Source: Tardiphaga sp. (GTDB lineage Bacteria; Pseudomonadota; Alphaproteobacteria; Rhizobiales; Xanthobacteraceae). Taken from it: a stretch of 41,263 bases of DNA. Location: NCBI GenBank assembly GCA_030147505.1, contig JASBVG010000028.1:1-41263 (forward strand), given 5' to 3'. A program made the translations under genes and the position numbers. The notes under the pieces are model-generated. The model did no database searches. It worked only from the letters and a program-made list of their open reading frames with translations, and was not told the origin of the DNA. Below are positions 8,041 to 18,701 of this stretch, one piece after another (positions within the stretch are counted from its first letter, which is position 1; each line of letters opens with the position of its first letter).

Positions 8041-10422
8041 TCACGCCACCTTGCTCGTCTTCCCATCCTGGATGGCGCGCCAGATGCGCTCCGGTGTCAG
8101 CGGCATGTCGAGATGCGTCACGCCATAATCGCTCAGCGCATCCACGACAGCATTCACCACTGTCGCGAGGCTGCCGGCACAGCCGGCTTCGCCGCAGCCC
8201 TTGCTGCCGAGCGGATTGGTCTTGGCCGGCGAGGGATGATCGCCGATTTCCATGAACGGCACGTCGCCGGCGCGCGGCATCGCATAGTCCATGAAGGAGC
8301 CGGCGATCGGCTGGCCCGAAGCGTCGTAGCTGACTTTCTCCATCAGAGCCTGGCCGATGCCCTGCACAACGCCGCCATGCAGTTGGCCGGCGACGATCAT
8401 CGGATTGATGACGGTGCCGAAGTCATTCACCGCGCTGTAACGGGCGATGGTGAGCACGCCGGTGTCCGGGTCGATCTCGACCTCCGCCACATGGCAGCCG
8501 TTGGGAAAGGTGGACTGCACGTCGCTGCCGGTGTGATCCACGTCGAGCGTGTCGGGCGCTCCCTCGGGCAGCTTGCCCTCGCGCATCCGCTGCGACAGCT
8601 CCATGATGTCGATGCTGCGATCGGTGCCGGCGATGGTGAAGCGGCCATCCTCGAATTCGATATCGGCTTCGCTCGCCTCCATCAGATGCGCGGCAGCAGC
8701 CTTGCCCTTGGCGATCACGAGATCGGATGCCTCGACGATGGCCTGGCCCGATGCCGTGATCGAGCGCGAGCCGCCGGTGCCGTTGCCCATGCGGACGAGA
8801 TCGCTGTCGTTCTGCTGCAGCCGGATCGCGTCGAAGGGCACGCCGAGCCGGTCGGACAGCACCTGCGCGAATGGCGTGGCATGGCCCTGGCCGTAATCCA
8901 GCGTGCCCGTGGTGATGGTCACGCTGCCGTCAGGCTCGAAAGTGACCTTGCCGAGTTCGGGCGAAGGCGGCGCGGTGACTTCGAGATAGGAGCCGACGGC
9001 GATGCCGCGCAGCTTGCCCTGCTTCTTCGCTTCGCGCTTGCGCTTGGCGAAGCCGGCATGATCGGATATCGCCAGCGCCTTTTCGAACACGCCCTGGAAG
9101 TCGCCGCTGTCATAGGTGACGCCCGACGCCGCCTTGAACGGGAGCTCCGAGGGTTTGATGAAGTTGCGCTTGCGCAGCGTCAGGCGGTCGATGCCCATCT
9201 CGTCCGCCGCGCGGTCGATCAGGCGCTCCATGAAATAGTTCGCCTCGGGCCGGCCGGCGCCGCGATAGGCGCCCATCAGCGTGGTGTTGGTGACCACGCA
9301 TTTGACATCAACTGATATCAGCGGCGTGCGATAGACGCTGGGCAGGTTCTTGCCGGTGTTCAGCGACAGCGGCGAGGGCGACACGCCGGTGATATAGGCG
9401 CCGAGATTGCCATAGCCGGACAGGTGCACGGCGAGAAATTTGCCGTCCTTGTCCAGCGCCAGCTCGGCATGAATCTGCTGCGCGCGGCCGTGGCTGTCGG
9501 AGAGAAAGCTGGAGGAACGTTCGTCCAGCCATTTCACCGGCTTGCCCAATTGCTTCGCCGCATGCAGCAGGCAGATATATTCGGGATAGCTGACATTCTT
9601 CATCCCGAACGAGCCGCCGACATTGCCGGTGAGGATGCGCACCTTCTCCGTGGGCACGTTCAGATGCCGTGCGAGAGTGGCTCGATTGCCGGCGACGCCC
9701 TGGGTCGGTACCTGCAGGATGTAGCGCTCGCTCGTCCTGTCGTAGCTCGCCAGCGCGCAGCGCGGCTCCATGGAGACGACGGCGACGCGGGTATTCTCGA
9801 TGTCGAGTTTCGTCACATGCGCGGCGGACGCGAAGGCCGCATCGATCGCAGCCGTGTCGCCATAGTGATAGTCGAGCGCGACATTGTTCGGGATGTGATC
9901 GTAGAGAACGGGCGCGCCGGGTTTCGTCGCTTCCTCGGCGGAGGTCACCGCCGGCAACGGATCGATATCGAGCTCGACAGCCTCCGCCGCATCGCGCGCC
10001 TGCGCCAGCGTCTCGGCCACGACGAATGCGACGGGATCGCCGACATAGCGCACGCGGTCGGTCATCAGCGCCTGCCGGTTGGTCTGCAGCAGCGGCGAGC
10101 CGTCGCGGTTCGTCAGCGGAATACCGACCGTGAAGGGCCTGTAGCCGGCAGTGGCGATATCCGCGCCGGTCCAGATACCGCGCACGCCGGGCATCGCTTT
10201 GGCTGCTTCGGTGCCGATCTTGCGGATCACGCCATGGGCATGCGGGCTGCGGACGACCCAGCCATAAAGCTGGCCGGGCAGGTGGACATCATCGGTGTAG
10301 CGGCCCTTGCCGCGGACCAGTGTGTCGTCCTCCTTGCGCCGGACGGGCTGACCGACCCCGTACTTTTGCATCGCAATGGAATTGTCGCGGGAGCCAGTAA
10401 AATCCTGCATGGAGACGTCCAT
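8041..10422 (-). CDS. Molybdenum hydroxylase large subunit (xanthine dehydrogenase / CoxL-like)
   Basis: A 793-residue molybdopterin-binding subunit of the xanthine oxidase family, which hydroxylates aldehydes, N-heterocycles or related compounds. The opening (YGVGQPVRRKEDDTLVRGKG, then YTDDVHLPGQLYGWVVRSPH) is the standard N-terminal a/b-hammerhead. GNVGGSFGMK and AYRGAGRPEANY mark the cofactor domains. GCGEAGCAGSL carries the catalytic Glu near the C-terminus. AYRGAGRPE rather than AYRCSFR argues against aerobic CO dehydrogenase form I. No FAD (CoxM) or 2Fe-2S (CoxS) partner gene is adjacent, so the subunits must be encoded elsewhere or the protein is an orphan. The start is uncertain: ATG 10422, ATG 10410 and TTG 10455 are all in frame, without a clear ribosome site. 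Confidence 0.9.
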   Translation of the reverse strand: MDVSMQDFTGSRDNSIAMQKYGVGQPVRRKEDDTLVRGKGRYTDDVHLPGQLYGWVVRSPHAHGVIRKIGTEAAKAMPGVRGIWTGADIATAGYRPFTVGIPLTNRDGSPLLQTNRQALMTDRVRYVGDPVAFVVAETLAQARDAAEAVELDIDPLPAVTSAEEATKPGAPVLYDHIPNNVALDYHYGDTAAIDAAFASAAHVTKLDIENTRVAVVSMEPRCALASYDRTSERYILQVPTQGVAGNRATLARHLNVPTEKVRILTGNVGGSFGMKNVSYPEYICLLHAAKQLGKPVKWLDERSSSFLSDSHGRAQQIHAELALDKDGKFLAVHLSGYGNLGAYITGVSPSPLSLNTGKNLPSVYRTPLISVDVKCVVTNTTLMGAYRGAGRPEANYFMERLIDRAADEMGIDRLTLRKRNFIKPSELPFKAASGVTYDSGDFQGVFEKALAISDHAGFAKRKREAKKQGKLRGIAVGSYLEVTAPPSPELGKVTFEPDGSVTITTGTLDYGQGHATPFAQVLSDRLGVPFDAIRLQQNDSDLVRMGNGTGGSRSITASGQAIVEASDLVIAKGKAAAAHLMEASEADIEFEDGRFTIAGTDRSIDIMELSQRMREGKLPEGAPDTLDVDHTGSDVQSTFPNGCHVAEVEIDPDTGVLTIARYSAVNDFGTVINPMIVAGQLHGGVVQGIGQALMEKVSYDASGQPIAGSFMDYAMPRAGDVPFMEIGDHPSPAKTNPLGSKGCGEAGCAGSLATVVNAVVDALSDYGVTHLDMPLTPERIWRAIQDGKTSKVA

Positions 10423-10609
10423 TTGACTGTCATTGGCCGGCGGGCTCGCAGCCAACCGGGCGGTGCCCTGAAATAGGATGCCTCCCCGGGTGCCACAACG
10501 TACGATTGGGCATGGAGCTGTGCAGAGGTTGCGCCAATCCCGCGCCCTGCTAAAGTTTCCGTGAGAATGGTTTCCATGTCGGCCCCCGGGCTGCGGAAAG
10601 ACCTGTTAG

Positions 10610-11689
10610 ATGGATGACACCACGCGGCTCCGCACCGATCTGGAGCCGAATGACGTGCAGGGATCAGAGCAAGTATCGGTGCAGGGGGCTGTGGTGGCTG
10701 CGCGCGCGCGCGATGCAGTCAATCCGGCCGTCTATGCCGCGCTCGATCTCGGCACCAATAATTGCCGCCTGCTGATCGCCGCGCCCACCGGCGACAGCTT
10801 TCGCGTGATCGATTCGTTTTCACGGATCATCCGCCTCGGCGAGGGCGTCTCGACATCGGGCCTGATCTCCGATGCCGCGATCAATCGTGCCATCTCCGCA
10901 CTCAGCATCTGCCGCGACAAGATCCGCGCCCGCGACGCCACGCGGCTGCGCCTGATCGCCACGGAAGCCTGCCGTGCGGCGTCCAATTCCGACGAGTTCC
11001 TCGGCCGCGTCGCCGAGACCACCGGCATCACGCTGGAGATCATCGACCGCGAGACCGAAGCGGGTCTTGCGGTGATCGGCTGCTCGCCGCTGATCGATCC
11101 GAAGGGGCGCGGTGCGATCCTGTTCGATATTGGCGGCGGTTCGTCCGAACTGGTGCGCATCGAGCGCAATGCGGCCGATCCCAATGGCCGCCCCGACATC
11201 AAGGCCTGGATGTCGATCCCGCTCGGCGTGGTGACGCTGGCGGAAAAATTCGGCGGGAAGAATGTCACCCGCGAATCCTACGATCTCATGATCGCCGAAG
11301 TCGCCCGGCATGTCGGGCCCTTCGCTGCTGAATATGGTATCGACCTCGCCGACATGCATCTGCTCGGCACCTCAGGCACGGTTACGACGCTGGCCGGCAT
11401 CCATCAGGGTCTCGCACGCTACGACCGCCGCCGCATCGACGGCATCTGGCTCGATAACGCGGAACTGGATGCGACCATCGTGAAGCTGATGGGCATGAGC
11501 TATGCCGAGCGCGCGGCGAACCAGTGCATCGGCCCCGACCGCGCCGATCTAGTCCTGTGCGGCTGTGCCATCCTCGATGCCATCCGCGACGCATTCCCGC
11601 TGCCACGCCTGCGCGTGGCCGATCGCGGGCTGCGCGAGGGCATGCTGGTAGAAATGATGCGCGAAGACGGCGTGATCAGGACGTCGTAG
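10610..11689 (+). CDS. Exopolyphosphatase / guanosine pentaphosphate phosphohydrolase family protein
   Basis: A 359-residue member of the Ppx/GppA branch of the actin-like ATPase fold, which removes phosphate from polyphosphate or pppGpp. A polar lead of about 40 residues precedes phosphate motif 1, YAALDLGTNNCRLLIA. TEACRAASNSDEFL, the DRETEAGLAVIG element and the second phosphate loop ILFDIGGGSSELVRIE follow. GTSGTVTTLAG is the third motif. At 359 residues it is the short, single-module form without the C-terminal HD-like domain of E. coli Ppx. It is followed by rlmE after a palindromic repeat, a pairing seen in related bacteria. Which substrate dominates cannot be told. Confidence 0.9.
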   Translation: MDDTTRLRTDLEPNDVQGSEQVSVQGAVVAARARDAVNPAVYAALDLGTNNCRLLIAAPTGDSFRVIDSFSRIIRLGEGVSTSGLISDAAINRAISALSICRDKIRARDATRLRLIATEACRAASNSDEFLGRVAETTGITLEIIDRETEAGLAVIGCSPLIDPKGRGAILFDIGGGSSELVRIERNAADPNGRPDIKAWMSIPLGVVTLAEKFGGKNVTRESYDLMIAEVARHVGPFAAEYGIDLADMHLLGTSGTVTTLAGIHQGLARYDRRRIDGIWLDNAELDATIVKLMGMSYAERAANQCIGPDRADLVLCGCAILDAIRDAFPLPRLRVADRGLREGMLVEMMREDGVIRTS

Positions 11690-11737
11690 AGCATGATCCC
11701 GAAAAGTGGATACCGGTTTTCGGACCAGATCATGCTC
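11689..11737. repeat. Dispersed palindromic repeat (GAGCATGATC type)
   Basis: GAGCATGATC (11689-11698) pairs with GATCATGCTC (11728-11737), and CCGAAAA (11699-11705) with TTTTCGG (11717-11723). This nested palindrome resembles a repeat widespread in Rhizobiales genomes. It begins at the last base of the ppx/gppA stop codon. Confidence 0.75.
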
Positions 11738-11816
11738 CAACTGAAATAGGACGGGTTCGGCTTTTGCGTCGGTCGTGCTAAGAGAAGCGCCAAACCCGAA
11801 AGCAAGCAATTTACCG

Positions 11817-12527
11817 ATGGCAAAAGACAGCACCGGCCGCATGCGCGTCCAGGTCAAGAGTGCCGGCAGGCTGAAACTGTCGTCAAAACTCTGGCTTGAG
11901 CGGCAGCTCAACGATCCCTATGTGCAGCAGGCCAAGAAAGATGGCCTGCGCTCGCGAGCGGCCTACAAGATCATCGAGATGGACGACAAGCACCGCTTCC
12001 TGAAGCCGGGCGCCTCGGTGGTCGATCTCGGCGCCGCACCGGGCGGCTGGAGCCAGATCGCCGCGCGGCGTGTCGGTTCGGCCGAAGGCCGAGGGCAGGT
12101 GATCGCCATTGACCTCCTGGAAATGCCGGAGCTCGTCGGCGTCACCTTCACCCAGATGGATTTCCTCGCCGCCAATGCGCCGGAGAAATTGAAGGAGATG
12201 ATGGGCGGTCTCGCCGATGTCGTGATGTCCGACATGGCCGCGAACACCACCGGCCATCGCAAGACCGATCAGCTTCGCATCGTCGGCCTCGTCGAGGACG
12301 CCGCCGCCTTTGCCGCCGATGTGCTGAAGCCGGGTGGCACGTTCATCGCAAAAGTTTTCCAGAGCGGTGCCGACGCCGCACTGATGGCCCAGCTCAAGCG
12401 CGATTTCGCGACGGTGAAGCACGTGAAGCCGGCCTCGAGCCGCAAGGACTCATCTGAGCGCTACGTGTTGGCCATGGGTTTCCGCGGCACGCCTGGCGGG
12501 GCCAACGAGGACGGGACGGAAGACTAG
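11817..12527 (+). CDS. rlmE: 23S rRNA (uridine-2'-O-)-methyltransferase RlmE
   Basis: RlmE (FtsJ/RrmJ) methylates the 2'-O of U2552 in the A-loop of 23S rRNA during late 50S assembly. The 236-residue protein has an N-terminal basic lead, then SRAAYKIIEMDDK with the first catalytic Lys. The SAM motif is VVDLGAAPGGWSQIA, the Asp is in SDMAANTTGH, the second Lys in TFIAKVFQSG and the Glu in SSERYVLAMGF, giving the full K-D-K-E tetrad. ATG 11817 is preferred over an upstream in-frame codon at 11775 because MAKDSTGR is the usual family start. The stop codon overlaps, on the opposite strand, the stop of the MFS gene. Confidence 0.95.
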   Translation: MAKDSTGRMRVQVKSAGRLKLSSKLWLERQLNDPYVQQAKKDGLRSRAAYKIIEMDDKHRFLKPGASVVDLGAAPGGWSQIAARRVGSAEGRGQVIAIDLLEMPELVGVTFTQMDFLAANAPEKLKEMMGGLADVVMSDMAANTTGHRKTDQLRIVGLVEDAAAFAADVLKPGGTFIAKVFQSGADAALMAQLKRDFATVKHVKPASSRKDSSERYVLAMGFRGTPGGANEDGTED

Positions 12528-14011
12528 AGCCGCTGATCCCGCGTATCTTCCGTCGTCTCGCTCGCAGCTTTCGCGGCTGCGTGCTCTGCGCCTTTCTTCT
12601 CGCCCTTGCGGCTTGCGATCTCGACGGCCTTGCGGCCGGAGATTTCTGCGCCGGCATCCGCGGGCATCTGCCAGAAGAACCAGGCTGATGTCGCGGAGAT
12701 AAACGATACGACGAGGAAGGCTGGCGCGAAGTCGCCGGCAGTGATCTCCGTCATGCCTCGCCAGACCATGGTGCTCTCCACGCTGAAGGCACCGATGGCG
12801 ACGCCCGCAGAGATCGAGAGCTGCTGGGCGACTGCGGTGAGCGTGGTCGCGCGGCTGAGCTGCGCCGGTTCGACCTCGGCGAAGGCCACGGTGTTGATCG
12901 CTGTAAATTCGAGCGAGCGAAAGAAGCCGCCGACGATCAGGATGAGCAGGATCAGGGTCAGTGGCGTCGAGATCGTGAACAGCGCGCAGACGGCGAGGAA
13001 GACCGAGCTGACGACTGCATTCACCGTCATCACGTTGCGGAATCCGAAGGCGCGGATGATGCGTGTCGCCAGCGTCTTCATGCCCATGGCGCCGACCGCC
13101 GAGCCGAATGTCACGAGACCGGACTGGAATGGCGACAGGCCGAAGCCGATCTGCATCATGAGCGGCAGCAGGAAAGGCAATGCGCCAATGCCGAGCCGGA
13201 ACAGGAAGCCGCCAATGATCGCAGCGCGGAGCGTCGCGTAGCGCATCAGGGAGAAGTCGAGCACCGGCGACGCTGTTCGCTTGGCGTGGATAAGATAGAG
13301 CGTCATCGAGATGGTGCCGACCACCAGCAGGGCGGTGATAACTTCCCATGGCAGCAGGTTGAGGCCGGCCACCGAGAGACCGAACGCGATGCCGGCGAGG
13401 CCGACGCCAGCCAGCACGAGGCCGAGCAGATCGAAGCGCTCGGGGTTGTCCGATTTGATGGGATCGATATAGCGCTGGGCCAAAAAGATGCCGAGAAATC
13501 CGATCGGGATATTGATCAGGAAGATCCAGTGCCACGACGCATAAGTGGTGATGAAGCCGCCGAGCGGCGGTCCGATCACCGGGCCGATCAGAGCGGGGAT
13601 CGACATCCACGCCATCGCATTGACGAGGCCGGCCTTGTCGATGGAGCGCACGAGGACGAGGCGTCCTACCGGCGTCATCATCGCGCCGCCCAGGCCCTGG
13701 ATGATGCGCGCGATGACGAAATGCGTCACCGATGATGAGATCGCACAACCGATCGAGCCAATCATGAACACGCCGATGGCGACCGAGAACACCGTGCGTG
13801 CGCCGAACCGGTCGGCGGTCCAGCCGGAGGCGGGGATGAAGACGGCGAGGGAGAGCAGGTAGGACGTGATCGCCAGCTTCAAGGTCAGCGGGCTGGTGCC
13901 GATGTCCGCGGCGATGGCCGGAAGCGACGTCGCGATGACCGTGGAGTCCATGTTTTCCATGAACAGGGCGGCAGCGACGATCAGCGGGATCAAACGTTCC
14001 TTGGACATCAT
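12524..14011 (-). CDS. DHA2-family MFS multidrug exporter (EmrB/QacA type)
   Basis: A 495-residue, 14-helix drug:proton antiporter of the inner membrane. The first helix carries the family signature MENMDSTVIATSLPAIAADI (motif D1-like). GWTADRFGARTVF is the loop 2-3 motif A, and ARIIQGLGGAMMTPVGRLVL holds motif B with the buried Arg. The hydrophobic pattern continues to about residue 450 and ends in a long charged tail with many Lys, Glu and Ala. Substrate is unknown and no MFP (EmrA) partner is adjacent. Starts at 14011 and 14008 (consecutive ATG codons) are equally possible, and the ribosome site is weak. It converges on rlmE with overlapping stop codons and no terminator between. Confidence 0.9.
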   Translation of the reverse strand: MMSKERLIPLIVAAALFMENMDSTVIATSLPAIAADIGTSPLTLKLAITSYLLSLAVFIPASGWTADRFGARTVFSVAIGVFMIGSIGCAISSSVTHFVIARIIQGLGGAMMTPVGRLVLVRSIDKAGLVNAMAWMSIPALIGPVIGPPLGGFITTYASWHWIFLINIPIGFLGIFLAQRYIDPIKSDNPERFDLLGLVLAGVGLAGIAFGLSVAGLNLLPWEVITALLVVGTISMTLYLIHAKRTASPVLDFSLMRYATLRAAIIGGFLFRLGIGALPFLLPLMMQIGFGLSPFQSGLVTFGSAVGAMGMKTLATRIIRAFGFRNVMTVNAVVSSVFLAVCALFTISTPLTLILLILIVGGFFRSLEFTAINTVAFAEVEPAQLSRATTLTAVAQQLSISAGVAIGAFSVESTMVWRGMTEITAGDFAPAFLVVSFISATSAWFFWQMPADAGAEISGRKAVEIASRKGEKKGAEHAAAKAASETTEDTRDQRL

Positions 14012-15834
<1,823 letters not shown>

Positions 15835-16017
15835 GGGAACTTGGGGAAACCGCTAGGCATTCCTGCCTAAATTGGGCCTTATGGATGGGCCAAAAAGCAC
15901 GCGTATTCGCCTCATGCGCGTGCCGATTGCCGTTTGCGCGCGTTTGGACCTGTTGCGGTGCGGCCTAACGCGGTACCGCTCGCTCAGCATTTCGCCAAGC
16001 ACATTGGAGACCACCCC

Positions 16018-16644
16018 ATGGCCATTGAATGGACCGAAGAGCGCGTCGCCGCGTTGGAAACCCCGCAGCTCAAGAACCTGCGTGAGAACGCCCTGAAGCG
16101 CGACGTCGCCGCTCTGGCTGATCTCTGCACGGCAGAACTCACCAAGCGCAACGCCGACAAGCCGCGCCGGATCGGCCAGCCGCGTAGCGAAGCAAAACAG
16201 TTCGAGCACGACATGGCCGATCAGATCGCCGCTGTCGGCAAGACGATGGCCGAGAAATATGACCTTTCGGAAGCCACCGCCAAGGCGAAGTCCGAGGGCG
16301 TGAAGGGCTTCAAGGCCCACAAGTTGCTCGACTCCAAGGGATCGGCCAAGCTCGGCGGCATGCAGCGCGATGGCTCGGTGGCCGTCGATCGCTACATCTC
16401 CTATCGCCGCGGCAAGGACATCGTTTCGCTCAGTGTCTTCCTGCTCAAGGACCAGCCGCTCGAGACGCACGAGTTTCAGGTGATCGCGCCGCTCGCGATG
16501 CTCGATGGCGGCAAGCCGGTGGCGGAAATCCGCCCGACCGCCACGTCGGCGCAGAAGCAGTCGGCCGATGGCGGTTTGTCCTTCAAGGACCTCGACAGCG
16601 CAGCTGCGGCATTTGACGCCGTGCTGGCGAAGATCGCCGCCTGA
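16018..16644 (+). CDS. Conserved-looking hypothetical protein (208 aa)
   Basis: I do not recognise this soluble 208-residue protein. Residues 1-75 are helical and highly charged (IEWTEERVAALETPQLKNLR ... FEHDMADQIAAVGKTM). The middle is KGFKAHKLLDSKGSAKLGG, and the C-terminal half has an alternating beta-type pattern (DRYISYRRGKDIVSLSVFLL) ending in an Ala-rich helix. It lacks a signal peptide and has a single Cys. The first 20 residues contain a repeated LETPQLKNLRENALK pattern that could bind nucleic acid or protein, but this is a guess. GGAGACC precedes the ATG. It lies between guaB and a terminator, 183 bases after guaB, and may share its transcript. Confidence 0.75.
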   Translation: MAIEWTEERVAALETPQLKNLRENALKRDVAALADLCTAELTKRNADKPRRIGQPRSEAKQFEHDMADQIAAVGKTMAEKYDLSEATAKAKSEGVKGFKAHKLLDSKGSAKLGGMQRDGSVAVDRYISYRRGKDIVSLSVFLLKDQPLETHEFQVIAPLAMLDGGKPVAEIRPTATSAQKQSADGGLSFKDLDSAAAAFDAVLAKIAA

Positions 16645-16664
16645 TATTATCAGTTTACCGAACG

Positions 16665-16697
16665 AACGCGGCGCGCGATCATCGCGCGCCGCGTTTT
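16665..16697 (+). terminator. Rho-independent terminator after the 208-aa gene
   Basis: AACGCGGCGCGCGAT and ATCGCGCGCCGCGTT are exact complements around a single C (the real loop opens to at least 3 bases), followed by TTT. A very stable hairpin with a T-run; it probably ends the guaB-side transcript. Confidence 0.9.
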
Positions 16698-16740
16698 TGC
16701 GTCCGGCTCACATCGCAACAAGAAGCAAGAGGAAACATCC

Positions 16741-17766
16741 ATGTCCGCATCGGCCAAACGCGTCGTTCTCGCATCGCGCCCGCATGGCGAACCCGGCCCG
16801 TCCAATTTCCGCATCGAGGATTTTGCCGTGCTGCAGCCGGGCGAGGGCGAAGTGCTGCTGCGCACGATCTGGCTCTCGCTCGATCCCTATATGCGCGGGC
16901 GCATGAATGATGGCCCGTCCTATGCCGCGCCGGTGCCGGTGGATGGCGTGATGGAAGGCGGCACGGTGTGCGAGGTGATCGCATCCAACAATCCGGGTTT
17001 TGTCGCCGGCGATATCGTGCTGTCGCATTCGGGCTGGCAGACGCACTCGATTTCCGACGGCAAGGGCCTGCGCAAAATTGATCCGAAGCTGGCGCCGATC
17101 TCGACCGCCGTGGGCATTCTCGGCATGCCGGGCATGACGGCTTACACGGGCCTTCTCGCGATCGGCAATCCGCAGCCAGGCGAGACGGTGGTGGTCGCTG
17201 CGGCCTCGGGCGCGGTGGGCTCTGCTGTTGGGCAGATCGCGAAGATCAAGGGTGCCAAGGCGATCGGCATTGCCGGCGGCGCCGACAAATGCCGTTACGT
17301 GGTGGAAGAACTCGGTTTCGATGCGTGCATCGATCATCGCGATCCCGACTTTGCGGCGAAGCTGAAAGAGGCATGCCCGAACGGCATCGACGTCTATTTC
17401 GAGAATGTCGGCGGCGAGGTGTTCGAGGCAGTGTTTCCGCTACTCAACTTCTTCGCGCGTATCCCGGTTTGCGGCCTGATCGCGCAATACAACGACACCG
17501 CGTCAGTCGCGCCAAAATGGGCGGGCGCGATGATGCGCAATGTGCTCACCAAGCGTCTCAACTTCCGCGGCTTCATCGTCCGCGACTTTGCGTCGATGCA
17601 TGGCGACTTCCTGCGCGACATGGGGCAGTGGGTGCGCGAAGGCAAGGTGAAGTACAAGGAGTACGTCACCGAAGGGCTGGACAGCGCGCCGACGGCCTTC
17701 ATGGGGCTGCTGAAGGGCCAGAACTTTGGCAAACAGCTGGTGCGTGTCGGCCCGGACAAGGCCTGA
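16741..17766 (+). CDS. NADP-dependent medium-chain oxidoreductase (CurA / leukotriene B4 dehydrogenase type)
   Basis: A 341-residue zinc-free MDR-family enone/enal reductase. The opening (ASAKRVVLASRPHGEPGPSN) and SLDPYMRGRMND are hallmarks of the CurA / prostaglandin reductase branch. The Rossmann motif AASGAVGSAVGQIAKIKG (about residue 157) binds NADPH, and YFENVGGEVFEAV is the conserved catalytic-domain segment. No structural or catalytic zinc Cys cluster is present. These enzymes reduce activated C=C bonds, often to detoxify reactive aldehydes or ketones; the substrate here is unknown. A good ribosome site (AAGAGGAAA) precedes the ATG. It converges on the phosphoesterase gene with an 11-base gap. 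Confidence 0.92.
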   Translation: MSASAKRVVLASRPHGEPGPSNFRIEDFAVLQPGEGEVLLRTIWLSLDPYMRGRMNDGPSYAAPVPVDGVMEGGTVCEVIASNNPGFVAGDIVLSHSGWQTHSISDGKGLRKIDPKLAPISTAVGILGMPGMTAYTGLLAIGNPQPGETVVVAAASGAVGSAVGQIAKIKGAKAIGIAGGADKCRYVVEELGFDACIDHRDPDFAAKLKEACPNGIDVYFENVGGEVFEAVFPLLNFFARIPVCGLIAQYNDTASVAPKWAGAMMRNVLTKRLNFRGFIVRDFASMHGDFLRDMGQWVREGKVKYKEYVTEGLDSAPTAFMGLLKGQNFGKQLVRVGPDKA

Positions 17767-17777
17767 CGACGACGTCG

Positions 17778-18629
17778 TTACGGCATCCGCGGTTCGCCTT
17801 TCTCATCGATCATGTCGAACAGATCGATATCGACCTGGCCGTGTGCGCGGCTGTGACGGACTTCAAAACCGTCGGGCTGGAAATGATACTCCACCAGCCC
17901 GACTTCCTTGACCCCGACCAGCGACTGCTGCTCGTCCGAGCGGATCACAAAACTGCTGGATGGCGCCCAGATGTGGCGTGTGTTGCGCCAGGTGTAGTCA
18001 CGGCGCTGATGAACGTGGCCGCAGGCGACCAATCTGAGATCGGCATGGCTCAGCATCTCGTTGAGACGGGCGCGCGCTGGCATCGGCGTGAAGCGGATCG
18101 ACGTCGCTGCGAGTTCGGGGTCGTCGGGGACGTTCTGATACAGTGGCTTGTGAACGAACAGCGCGAGCGGTCGCCCATCAAGACTGGAGAGCTGCTCGGC
18201 GAGCCAGTCGAACTGCTCCTCTTCGCAGGCGAGCCCGCTATTCATGATAAGTGAATTGAGTCCGATGAAACTCCAGCCGGCCGCATTGAAGCGCCATCGG
18301 TCGTGGCCGAAGGCCGCGAGGAAGGCCTGCCGGTTCGGCTCGGAAATGAGTTGCGACGGCGGTGGTGCAATCAGGGTCGGGTTGTCTCCGATATCGTGAT
18401 TGCCGGGCAGAAAGCGGCAGGCGATCGGCAGGGCATCGTGCAGCGATCGTGCGAAGGCGAGTTCGTCCGGATGTCCCGGGCCGTCGAAAGCGAGGTCGCC
18501 GGTATTGATCACCAGATCCGGCCGGGCGTCGCTGATGTATTCGCTGACGCGCTGGAAATTCTCGGTAAAGCGCGGAAAACGCGGGCTGAGATGGCAGTCA
18601 GTGATCTGGATCAGGCGAAATGCGGTCAT
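17778..18629 (-). CDS. Metallophosphoesterase (CpdA-like cyclic nucleotide phosphodiesterase family)
   Basis: A 283-residue calcineurin-like phosphoesterase with all metal motifs: ITDCHLSP (D-x-H), VINTGDLAFDG (GD), LPGNHDIGD (GNHD), ALFVHKPLY (H) and ACGHVHQRRD (GHxH). This order and spacing match the class III cAMP phosphodiesterase CpdA and related enzymes; the true substrate is not proven. No signal peptide is visible, so it is cytoplasmic. ATG 18629 is preferred to an upstream start at 18674, because MTAFRLIQITD is the usual family N-terminus and CGGAG precedes it. It is divergent from the MAPEG gene, whose EcfG promoter lies in between. Confidence 0.88.
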   Translation of the reverse strand: MTAFRLIQITDCHLSPRFPRFTENFQRVSEYISDARPDLVINTGDLAFDGPGHPDELAFARSLHDALPIACRFLPGNHDIGDNPTLIAPPPSQLISEPNRQAFLAAFGHDRWRFNAAGWSFIGLNSLIMNSGLACEEEQFDWLAEQLSSLDGRPLALFVHKPLYQNVPDDPELAATSIRFTPMPARARLNEMLSHADLRLVACGHVHQRRDYTWRNTRHIWAPSSSFVIRSDEQQSLVGVKEVGLVEYHFQPDGFEVRHSRAHGQVDIDLFDMIDEKGEPRMP

Positions 18630-18701
18630 GCGGAGCACTCCGTGAGCTGACAGCCTAGCCCAGCTGGATGTCACCCCGATGGCCCAAGGGAACTTTGCGT
18701 G

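Noticed and set aside
7738..9315. 525-codon plus-strand open frame
   Set aside because: It runs through the structured gap and then antisense to the molybdenum hydroxylase. Its protein is His/Arg/Gly-rich without domain motifs, typical of a GC-rich shadow frame.
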